Assembly (NCBI GenBank): GCA_028564925.1
Contig: CM053028.1
Location: 364,433,512 to 364,497,511 of the forward strand
Reading direction: 5' to 3'
Length of the DNA stretch: 64,000 bases
Origin: Lithobates sylvaticus
Taxonomy: Eukaryota > Chordata > Amphibia > Anura > Ranidae
A program made the position numbers and the translations under genes. Positions within the stretch are counted from its first letter, which is position 1. Every line of letters begins with the position of its first letter. The notes under the pieces were generated by a model that was not told where the DNA came from, did no database searches, and saw only the letters and a program-made list of their open reading frames with translations. Below, in pieces: positions 23,335 through 35,500 of the stretch.

Positions 23335-23541
23335 ATGAGGCTTCTGTTGGCCACTTTGTTGCTGGCTCAGTTGGTCCTGTGTTCAGCACATGTAGTCCCT
23401 TCTATTACTCCGGTTTTGAACTGTGATGACGAAGAGGCCCATCAGGCAGCTGCAGAAGCAGTACGGTACACCAATGCACATCACCATCATGGATACATAT
23501 TTGCTTTAAACCGGGTTGAGAATATTATACCACTTCCTTCG
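23335..23541 (+). CDS. AHSG: AHSG coding exon 1: signal peptide and start of cystatin domain 1
   Basis: This exon encodes residues 1-69. The ATG has A at -3 (GGCACCATGA), a good Kozak context, and opens a leucine-rich signal peptide ([18 protein letters not shown]). Cys30 is the partner expected to bond with the last cysteine. Residues 49-52 are four histidines (NAHHHHGY) in the region that is NQNLPWGYK in human fetuin-A. The exon ends in phase 0 at a strong donor (gtaagt). Confidence 0.95.
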
Positions 23542-26500
23542 GTAAGTCTCACACTAATATGGATTGATTAATTTTTTAAATTTCCAATTTTTAAGCTCGG
23601 TTCATACCTATGCAGTTTGCTTTTGATCTGTTTCTGTAGTGCTTTTTGCAGTAGGTTTTGCATTTTTGCACACGCAATTTTACTGCGTTTTTGCATTTTT
23701 ATGGGTTTTTTTTTGGCCAATTTGTTGTTGGGCAGATTAAAAAACGCAAATCACGGTAATATTGTAGCAAAAAAAGTCCTTGACCCTTTCCAAAAACGCA
23801 GCGGCTTAAAAAAGCATAGATGTGAACATGTCTCATAGGAAACCATGTTAAATGAACTGTAGTGCGTTTCTGCAAAAAGCACCAAAAAAGCATAGGTGTG
23901 AACCAAGCCTAAATTAGTAAAGTGTGTCCACATAGCACATGGACAGTAGATTAAATGTACTGGCTTTTAGTTAGCTCTATAGTTTTGGAAGAACAGTCTT
24001 TGCTGGTGTAAATCACTTTAGTTTTTAGATGAGTCAAAAAAAAAAATTTGCTATTTATTAAGGCTTAGAGCAAAGTGCAATGTTTATAACCAATAGCGAC
24101 TAATCAAAAATCATTTTTCTAACATTATTGTAAACTGAAGAGCAGGGAAACCTGCCATGAAAAATATAGGGGCACTGCTACTCCAGACTTGTAGTAGTTG
24201 TACATTTCTGGTCTCTAAAAGGCTCCATTCACACCAATGTGTTTTTTCATGCTTTTTGCAGAATTGCAGGACATTTTTTTAACATGGGTTCCTATGGAAC
24301 ACGTTAACATCAATGCATTTTTGTGCCTCTGCGTTTTTGGACAGGGTCAAGGACTTTTTTAAATGCACAACCCTGCTTTTTTGCATTTTTGTTCAATAGA
24401 ATATAATGGAGAAGCTGCAGAGAAGCATGTAGTAGTAAAAAAAACAGCATAAAATAAGCAAAAAGCAATGCAGAAACGCTCAAAAGCAAACTGCATAGGT
24501 GTAAATGGAGCCTTATACCCATCATGCAGTCTCACTACTCAGCAGTTCACTGGCCCAGAAAAAGGTGAAAAACAGTATCAAGCTACATTTGTTTCATACT
24601 TGTTTCTAGTCAGTAAATCAAACAATCATTCAGTGAACATGAGCATCTAGATCAGGGGTCTCAAACTGGTGGCCCTCCAGCTGTGGTGAAACTACAAGTC
24701 CCATGAAGCATTGCAAGGCTGACAGTTACAAGCATGACTCCCACAGGCAGAGGCATGATGGGACTTGTAGTTCCGCAAACACCTGGAGGGCCACCAGTTT
24801 GATACCCCTGATCTAGATTGACTAATAATCACACAAAGAAAAACAATAGTTATTGGGTTAAAAATCCAAAGCAGCTAGTCACCTATGAACAATATGCTGC
24901 GTATTAGGCTCCGTTCACACTAGCGCGACTCCAAAGACATGCAATTTCGAGTGCAACTTTGGAGTGCTACTTTGATGCAAACTTCATGTGACTTTACACT
25001 CTCTGGCACTCAAGTCGCAAGAAAGTCACATTAAAATAGTGCAGACACCTTTTCAAAGTCACATAAATGTGAACAGGTACCATTGAAATCAATGGGCTGC
25101 GACTTGTCATATGACTTTCTGTGTCCAAAGTCGCATGGCAAGTCCCACTAGTGGGAACAGAGACTAAAAGACAGAACAAATATTGCCTGATCCAGCCAAA
25201 ATCAGCTGATTTTAAGGGCAATCATCTCAAGCTGTTGGTTTCCATTATTCTTATTTGCATGGTAATACACTTCAAATTCTATTAGAAAAACCCAATTTGG
25301 CCCCTTTCAGATTTGTCTGACGTGAAAGTCGCTTGACTTTGCACCGATTTTAGGCATGATTTTGAAGCAATATCTGTGTAATCTTAAGGTCTATGGACCT
25401 CAAGTCGTACCAAAGTCAGACCAAAATAGTGCAGGGACTACTTTGAAGTCGCTGCGACTTGAAGTTAAACAGATATGAATGGTACTCATTCGAAATCATG
25501 GGGTACGACTTGTCATACAACTTTACAGTCCAAAGTCACAGGACAAGTCGCACAAGTGTGAAAAGGGCCTTAGACAACTGATCATAGCCACATACATATT
25601 GGGTAACTTTTGTATTTTTCTTTTATTGCAACAATTTCAAACTTGTGTTTTATTTTCTTTACTCTTTTTAAGCATGGGGGAGATGAAATTTACCTTTTCG
25701 AATTAGATTTGTTGGAGACCGTATGCCCACATGTGAGTTCAACACCAATAGACCAATGTCCTGTGAGAGCAAAGATTGAACAGGTAGGTTTTCATCAATT
25801 TGAAATACCATCAGAATACCAAAAGCAGAGCTCTGTGTTATTGTGGTTATTTTATATTCATCAACTCCAACTTATTGGTCTGTTACTGTAAGCTACTGAC
25901 CTAAAAGCTGAACTCCAGCGTTACCAGCGTTAAGTCTTGCCCAGTTATACAGTCTCCTCTCCTATGTTGAAAATGCTTACTCTGATTACAATTGCAATGT
26001 TTGCCCACTCTTCTTTGCAGAACTGCTCAAGTTCAGTTAAAGCGGAGCTCCACCCTGTGGAACTTCTGCTCATCGGATTCCTCCCCCCTTCCGGTGTCAC
26101 AATTGGCACCTTTCGGGGGGGGGGGGTACAGGATACCTGTCTTTGACAGGTATCCTTTCCCACTTTCAGAAGTCCGGCCGTGGCCGCGATGCGGCCGTGA
26201 CGTCACTGCAGGGCTCCTTTCTCCTCCTCCCTCGGCCGCCGGGCTAATAGGAGAGAGGAGCGGGGCCACGCGCATGCGCAGTAGGGTTCCCGGCGTGAAG
26301 CCGAAAGGCTACACTGCCGGGTTACCTTACCCGCAATGGCGGTGCCAGCACCCGACAGCTGATGGAGACATCAGCTGCGGTGCCGACATCGAGGGATGGC
26401 AGGACAGGTAAGTGGCCATTTATTAAAAGCCAGCAGCAGTATGTGTAGCTGCTGGCTTTTAATTTTTTTTTCCCACCCCCCTGTAAATTTGATAGTGACC

Positions 26501-29500
26501 GTTTGTGGACTGCAGTCTTCAATACATTCCACAGATTTTCTATGGGGTTTAAGTCTGGGCTCTGACTAAGCCATGCAAGGACATTCACATTTTTATCCTT
26601 CAACCACTGTGTGGTCATTCTTGCTGTGTGCGTTGGGTCATTGTCATGTTGGAAGGTAAACCTTCTTTACAATTTTCTGGCAGAGGGCAGCAGATTTTCC
26701 TTAAGAGTTTGATGGTATTTTGCCTCATTCATTTTTCCTTTCTATCCTGACAAGTGCTCCAGTCCTTGGTGCAGAGAAACCCCCCATAACAGGATATTAC
26801 CGCCCCCATGCTTTACTGTAGGAATGGTGTTATTTGGATGGTGAGCTGTATTGGATTTTCGCTAGACATATAATTTGGTGTTGAGGCCAAATAGTTAAAT
26901 TTTAGTCTCATATGACCATAACACCTTTTTCCATGTGGCCTCAGAATCTTCAAGGTGGGTTTAAGGTGGTCAGATGAAACTAAAATGTAATTAATTGACC
27001 TCAACACCAAACGATATGCCTAGTGTAAATCCAATATAGCTCACCATCCAAATAACACCATTCCTACAGTAAAGCATGAAGGTGGTAATATCCTGTTATG
27101 GCGGGTTTCTCTGCAACAGGGACTGGAGCACTGGTCAGGATAGAGGATAGAAGAAAAATGGATGGGGCAACATACCATACTAATGCCAATTATATACAGT
27201 ATCTCAAAAAAGTGAGTACACCCCTCACATTTTTGTAAATATGTTATGATATCTTTTCATGTGACAACACTGAAGAAATGACACTTTGCTAGAATGTAAA
27301 GTAGTGAGTGTACAGCTTGTATAACAGTGTAGATTTGGTGTCCCCTTAAAATAACTCAACACACAGCCATTAATGTCTAAACCGCTGGCAACAAAAGGGA
27401 GTACACCCCTAAGTGAAAATATCCAAATTGGGCCCAATTAGCCATTTTCCCTCCCCGGTGTGTCATGTGACTCGTTAGTGTTACAAGTTCTCAGGTGTGA
27501 ATGGGGAGCAGGTGTGTTAAATTTGGTGTTACAGGACAAGTTCCACTCAGAACAGGCCTCGCCATGGTCAACCAAAGAAGTTGAGTGCACATGCTCAGCA
27601 TCATATCCAGAGGTTGTCTTTGGGAAACAGATGTATGAGTGCTGCCAGCATTGCTGCAGTGGTTGAAGGGGTGGGGGGTAGGCCTGTCAGTGCTCAGACC
27701 ATACGCCACACACTGCATCAAATTGGTCTGCATGGCTGTCATCCCAGAAGGAAGCCTCTTCTAAACATAATGCACAAAAAAGCCCACAAACAGTTTGCTG
27801 AAGACAAGCAGACTAAGGATATGGATTACTGGAACCATGTCATGTGGTCTGATGAGACCAAGATAAACTTCTTTGGTCAACCATGGCGAGGCATGTTCTG
27901 AGTGGAACCTGTCCTGTTAAACCGCTGCATGGTCTTGGCTACCATGCTGCAGCTCAGTTTCAGGGTCTTGGCAATCTTCTTATAGCCTAGGCCATCTTTA
28001 TGTAGGACAACATTTTTTTTCAGATACTCAGAGAGTTCTTTGCCATAAGGTGCCATGTTGAACTTCCAGTGACCAGTATGAGAGAGTGAGAGCGATAACA
28101 CCAAATTTAACACACCTGCTCCCCATTCACACCTTCAGACCTTGTAACACTAACGAGTCACCTGACACCTAGGTAGGGAAAATGGCTAATTGGGCCAGGG
28201 GTGTACTCACTTTTGTTGCCAGCGGTTTAGACATTAATGGCTGTGTGTTGAGTTATTTTGAGGGTACAGTAAACTGACATTGTTATACAAGCTGTACACT
28301 CACTACTTTACATTGTAGCAAAGTGTCATTTCTTCAGTGTTGAAACAATATAATGAAATATATATAATGAAATATTTACAAAAATGTGAGGGGTGTACTC
28401 ACTTTTGTAAGATACTGTTTGTATATATATATATATATATATAATATATATATATATATAGATATATATATAAATGTACTGTCACAAGTTAGTGTCCTTG
28501 ATCATTGCCACACCAGTCACATGGCAATGCTGTACTGTTCTGGTGACAGCATGTAAAAAAAAGTGTGACAAAAAATTACAACTTAAAAAATCTCACTATT
28601 TGGGGGGTATTTGTACTGTCATGGCATTTTAGGGCCTCAAGAAATGAGATAGGCATTCAGTACATCAGGGATGATCATTCTTTAAATATATATACCATAG
28701 TGTGTAGACTCTATAACTTTCACTTTATTTTAGTAAATAATATACACAGATTTTGGGTTATTTTCTGCAAAAAAAAAAAATTTGGCCTAAATTTAAAGGA
28801 AGATTAAGGACAAGTGTGACCTTTGTATAACCATGACATGCCTCCATCCCTAATTGTTTGAAAGAAAAGGATAGGAATTGGAACTTTAGATAAAGCATGT
28901 CAAAGGGTACATATTTAATTGTTTAGTGTAAAAATAGATTTAATTGAATTTAATGCAATGTCACAATCCCCTAAGGGTGGTCCATGATATTAAAAATACA
29001 TCAATAATTAATAATATATACTGAATAGTGTAATCATAAAGGATTTACATAATAATATTCATATAAAAGTATTTAATATAATTAATAAATGGGCATAGTT
29101 GATAAAGTCAATGCAAAATAAATCAAACAATGAACATGATTAAAACAGTTAGTGCAGGGGTCAATGAATGAGAATACATAATTTGGGCATCGTTTAGTTG
29201 GAAACTCAACGCGTTTCATGGCTTGTAACCAATCATCAGGAGTCAGATGCACGTATATACTGAAAAAATTGGAGTAATAAAATATCTGTTAGTAAATGAG
29301 ACCCTCTATGTAGGAGGGAAGTGAAAAGGAACAGCCGGTTTCAATAATACTTACAAAACAACCCACAAGCTAATCACAGCTCCTAAATGGGATTTGACTA
29401 TGGCCTGGATTAAGTAGTCTCACCGGGGTTGAGGCAGAGAACACCCCCCAGAAAAAAACGAAATAAGGTCCGAGGAGAGCAACAGCCAGGAAACAAGCCA

Positions 29501-32500
29501 GACCACTTCAACATATTACCGTAGGCACGCTTGGACATGCACCCAGTTCTAAAAGAAAACATAAGTAATTGAATGGAATTGGGAAAGGTATGTGTAAAAT
29601 ATGTGATGAGTGATCCTGGTGTAACTGATGGGTATTACATCTATGTATTTCCACCAAATAGGTGAGTGTGTAGTGATATAAAACATCCTAATGGGGCCAA
29701 GTGTATAAGCACTAACCTAAAAGCGTAGGTGTGCAAATAAAATAAAATTGGATAAAATTAATGGACAAAATTTGTGCACCCTGATAAGGGTGGGCAGGTG
29801 AAAAGAAAAACCAATAAGTGTAAAAATATATATGTGTAAAAGTGTATTTACCTGGATATTATATATGTAACACAAGTTGGTCACTTCCTCATGGTGGAAT
29901 TGTGTGGAATGAACCGCGGGCTGGCCGCTGCTAAAATACCCTGGGTCCGGGGCGCGTTCACACCAACGTCATCTGTTGACATCCAGGCAGCATAGGGGAA
30001 GCGAGGGGATCTCCCATCTGTGATACACAGATCCCAGTGAGTGCCCGCTCGCCTACCACTGCAGCGCGAGATGGAAAAGACACATGTTCCCCGCACCACG
30101 GCATCAATTGGTGCCACGTGGAACATGTGGTCATGTCCCGCCCCCATTGCGTCACGTAGATAGGCGGAGGGAGGAGAACTGGGCGCATCGCAACCCCGGA
30201 ACTGAGACCAGAAAGCCCAGCCCCACCACCCATATGTTGGACTAGCTAGGAGATGGAGAATGGGGATACCACCAGAGGATCGCATAGGTCTTCATGGGCA
30301 GATGGAATTAGGTGTAGTCATTGTGATAATAATTATAAACTGGCAGATCTTAAACTGAATTGTGGATCGTATATATTGACTAGTGGTGAATTAACTAGGT
30401 TAGAGATATTCAGATAAAAAGTAAATATGACAATATAATTAAAAATAACGTTGAAATAGTTTTAAAGGAAGATTATTTCTTTGCACAAATGTATAGCAAT
30501 AAGTAAAAAAAAATATATTTTTTAAAAATGTATGTTATTTTTTCATTTATATAGCAAAAAATAAAAAATCCAGTTGTGAATAAATCACCAGAAGACAGCT
30601 CTCTCCATCTCAAAAAATTATATAAAAATTTAATTTGGGTACAGTGTTGCATGACTGAGTAATTGGCATTCAAGGTGTGACAGCGCTAAAATGTGAAAAT
30701 TAGCCTGGGCAGGAAGGAAGTGAAAGTGTGCGGTATTGAAGTGGTTAAATAAATTTGTTTATTGTATACAGTAAAGGACATTTGGCAAGTAAGAGTGGGA
30801 AATTTACATTAAAAACTACCATACTTGCTTGTAAACAATAATTTTAATTTCATTGAGATGTGCTTTGTATTACTAAAGTAGCTTTATGACAACTATTCTT
30901 CAATTATCTTTTTACCCCCAGGCAGTAGAAGCAGATTGTGATTACAAAATGAGGAAGCATAATAACACTTATGAGGTCCTTCAAGCGAAATGCAAGTCTG
31001 AACTAAGTAATTATTTATTATTCAAATTATTATTTGGAATAATATTAATAATACTATTTTTGTTGTTGTGATATATTATGCTAAAAAGAAAGTAAAGGCA
31101 TTGCCTCACTAAAATGTTTGCTATTTTTTTGAGCATTAGTCCAATATTCAAGCCCAGCTTGAGGTAATTCAGTTATGGATCTAAGGTCTTGTGTAGAGGG
31201 GCAAATGCAATCAGCTTGATTTTGAATTGCTTCTGAGCTGCAGAAAATTCTAGCTGCTTGGTTTTCATAATGATTCTCTAGCATTACTATGTGATCAACA
31301 TACTTGAGATAGTTCAAAGTCTAGGTTCACAACTTTTTGCAGTGCGTTTTGCATTTTTAAATACTCGTTTTTTATGCGTTTACGCATGCAGTGTTTTACT
31401 TTTCTCTACCTTTAAACACACACCGTAAACACACTGTATATAGCTGGTTGCTAAGAAGCAGGCCGGGAAGCCAGCCGCCACATCATTAACACCCGTTGAG
31501 TCATCAGCTATCAGCGGGGTTCCCCACTGACAACTGAATATGAAAAAAAAAGTTGCAAAAAAAATTGTGACGTCACCTGGAGATCCCGCCCCTTGTGTTG
31601 TCATGTGACATCACAAGGGGGTGGGATCTCTGGGTGATGTCACTATATGGCCACGCCCCATGGCTATATAAGGAGTGGCAGACAGCGGGAGCTGACACAA
31701 TGGAGGTAGACAGCGATGGAGGAAGACTACCTTTTTTATTTCTAGCGGGCAACAGCGAACGAAGAAGACGACATCACGGAGCGAAGAGGGAGAAGAAACT
31801 ACCAGAGGAAGAAGAAACACTGGAGGGAGAAGAAACACCAGAGGGAGAAGAAACCACCAGAGGGAGAAGAGGAAGAAGAAACAACGGAGGAAGAAGACAC
31901 ATGATTTTTAATAAAGGACTTGTCAAAAACTGTCTCTTGTGTTTTGTAACACTAAACTTCTTCTTTTTTTTGGTGAATAGGTAGGGGTAAAATGTACCCG
32001 ATACTCTTTTACATAGGGGGGAGCCAGCATCTGGGGGTCCCCTTGTTAAAAGGGGGCTTCCAGATTCCGATAAGTCCCCTGCTAACGGACCCCCACAACC
32101 ACCTCCCAGGGTTGTCAGGAAGAGGCCCTTGTCCCCATCAACATGGGGACAAGGTCCTTTGGGGTGGGGGGGCCGACCCCCTGGCCCCAAAGCTACCCCC
32201 ATGTCGAGGGAATGTGGCCTGGTATGGTTCAGGAAGGGGGGGGCGCTCGCTTGTCTCCTTCCTTTCCTGACCTCCCAGGCTGCATGGTATGGATTCTGGG
32301 TGGGACCACATGCCCGTTTTTTTTTTAAATATTTGGCGTGGGGATGCCCCCTCTAAATCCATACCAGACCTGAAATTGCCTTGTATGGACCTGGGGGGGA
32401 CCCCATACTGTTTTTTTTCCCAATTTTTTTTTGCCGGCAACATTTTTTTTACATTCAGCTGTCAGTGGGGAACCCCGCTGACAGCTAATGACTCATCGTG

Positions 32501-35500
32501 TGTTCACGACCCACTTCTTAGCAACCAGCTATATACAATGTTTAAATCAGAAAAATAAAAACCGCAAAACACATTAAAAATCACATCACAAACAAGATAC
32601 TTGCATTTCTGGTGCAATTCCATTGAAGTCTATTACACGCAAAACCCAGGAAAATAAGTCCCCGACCCTTTCCAAAAACGCATCAGCTGCAAAACGCATA
32701 GATGTGAACGTGTACCATAGGAACCATAGGACCATAGGAACCATGTACCATAGGAAACCATGTTTCAACCATGTTAAATGGACTGTAGTGCGTTACTGCA
32801 AAATGCACTAAAAAAATGCATTGATGTGAGCCTAGGGTTAGAGAGCACTTTTGTCAGACAATCATGTTTATAAGGAAATAGAGTTTTCAGGATGCCAGCA
32901 ATGACAGTTTACATATTTCCCTCATGAACAAAATGTTATTTTCATTCATATCATGCATACTATATCTACTCCTCATTGTTTCTTGAAATAATATATGTAT
33001 TATTTAAAGACAAGATATGGAATGAGTCAGTCTGTCCCTGAAAGACATAATACATTTGTAATCCAATATTTCAATCTGCAATATCGTACCTCTATGCTTT
33101 CTTCCAGAATCAGCAGAGAAGTTACCTTGGCTGTGCCCAAAATGCCCTCACGTCGCACCTCTTAATGACACCCGAGTTGTGCATGCAGTTGATGTGGCAC
33201 TTCATAAATTCAACAGTGGAAATAATACAAACTTTTATAGCCTCCATGAGATCGGCCGTGGGAGGATTCAGGTATTACCTCTTATAGCATGTATAGGTAG
33301 AAAACATAAAGGCTAAATTTGTTTAATTATTCTTTAGGTTACAATCCCTACCCCAAAACCCACCCCTCAAGCCTAATACTTACTTGTTCACTCTACTGTA
33401 GGATTCCTACTATGTGGCCCACAGGGGCCACTCCTTCACTTTTGCAAATTGAGAAGCCATCTATTGTGTCCTAGCATTTGATGGGCTCTCCTTAGGAATA
33501 CATGGGATTTTCTCTGCATGTGTGCATAAGAAGCCAGGAGATGACAGGGAGAGTTTGCAACAATGGTCGCCCAGCATGGACCAACATACTTGGTGTGAAT
33601 GCTGCAGGATGCATTGACTTCCCATATCTCTCAGGGTTTCTAGCACTGTGAGGCTAGACAAGAACCAAGTGTGATAGTACAAGACCTCTATGTTATAGCT
33701 GTATAATAATAATGTTGAGAATGAAAGCACAGATCTCATGTCAAATAAATGTTCACATATCACTTGCCTATGTTTTATACTTTTTGTCTATAACAACAAG
33801 GTTTATGTGCAACCAGATATTTTTTATGAGCCATTCCTGGCTGCACACGATCACTCTATGAAACTCAATTTATACAAGAGCTGCTTAAATTGAACTTGAC
33901 TTTAACAAAATAATTTCCAAGATAAAAACAGTGCTAAAGTGGTGGCTGCAAGTAGCTGTCTTGAATTGATTCCTGTGCCCCTGTGGAGTTTTTGGATAAT
34001 AGGCCTAATCTGTATATAGGGCCTTCAACTTCAACCCTGATTGTGAGAATTTCCCACCCTCTCAATTAGCTGTCGGGGCTTAACACAATGGAAGGGCTTA
34101 AAAGAGAAGTATTTTTATATTTATGCTTACCTAGGTGGATGCAGCATCAATCCGATGCTGCATCTGTCCCCCGGCGCCTCTGCACTGCAAACCGAGCGAT
34201 TGAACACCGCCGATCACTTGGTTTTCACAGCTCTGTGAGCAGAGAGCGGTAGACTGTCTGTCACAGCTCTCTGCTCATCACCCTTTGCGCTCATTGGAGC
34301 GCTGAGCTATGGAGGGGGCGGAGCGGCCATCTCAGGCTCGCCCTGCCCCAAAACACCCATCCCCCATATTGAGGGCATGCGACCTGGTATGGTTCAGGAG
34401 GGGGGGGGGCGATTGCTCGTCCCCTACCTTTCCTGACCTGCCGGGCTGCATGCTCAGATAAAGGTCTGGTATGGATTTTGGGGGGACCCCCACGCCATTT
34501 TTTTTTTAAAATTTTTGATGTGTGGGTCCCCGCCGAATCCATACTAGACCCAAGGGCCTGGTATGGACTTGGGGGGGGGGGACCCCACGCTGTTTTTTTT
34601 CACAATTTTTTTTTTTAGCCGGCATTTTTTTTTTACATTGAACGGGAATCCAGCTGACAGCTGATGACTCATCAGTTGTTAAGGACTCGGCGGCCGGCTT
34701 CCCAGACCCCTCCTTAGCAACCAGCTATATACAGTGTAAAAAAAGAAAAAACGCAAAATGCAAATCGTGTCAAAATCGCGGTAAAAACACGGTACTTGCG
34801 TTTTGGATGCGGGTCCATTGAATTCTATTACATGCAAAATACTGCATTTTGTGGGGAAAAAGTCCCCGACCCTTTCCAAAAACGTAGAGGCACAAAAATG
34901 CATTGATGTTCCATAGGAACTCATTTTAAAAAATTTCCCTGCATTTCTGCAAAATGCAAAGTGCATCAAAAAACGCATTAGTGTGAATCGAGCCTAAGAA
35001 TGCTCTAACTCTCTAATATATTATAACATTAAACAGACTATTTTCTTGTACTGAATTTAGTAATGCAAAAAGTTCATTCAAATACATGTATTCAAATTTG
35101 ATACTAAATAAGAGTTAAAATGTAACTGTGGGGAAAAATAAAAAGACATACTGTATATGATTATCATTAAAGGAAAAGTAACCTTTTGGAACATGTTACA
35201 TGTTCCACCCGTATTTCCCGTACTCTTCCCGTCCTACGCAGTGACAGCAAGTGGGCATCTTCTCCGGGCGACTGCTGTCACTGTTTGAAAATAACATGCT
35301 GGCCACGTCATTCATTCACAGTCCCCTGTAAATGGGAAACTACAAGCCCCAACAGTCTTTGCCGCTGTCGGCTTGTAGTTTCAATGAACTACCAAGGCGC
35401 TGTTAGGCATTCTGGTAGTTCATTCTTTCTTCCGGTCAGTATGTATCTGTCTGCCTGTATAAGGTATGAGCAGACAGATACATTGAGAGGCTTGCAGGAG

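Larger units (their letters stand above)
28520..30748. mobile_element. piggyBac-like MITE split by a Penelope-like insertion
   Basis: The right part ends ggtattgaagtggttaa with TTAA at 30745-30748 and has the family words tttatatagcaaaaaataaaaa and gcctgggcaggaaggaag. The left part (28680-28806) has the matching gtgtagactctataactttc block. The left TTAA is not certain, so the start is approximate. Confidence 0.6.

Noticed and set aside
31595-31984. 129-codon frame with Glu/Arg-rich stretch
   Set aside because: Lies in a repeated palindromic family; other copies have no matching frame, and the composition follows GAAGAA repeats.
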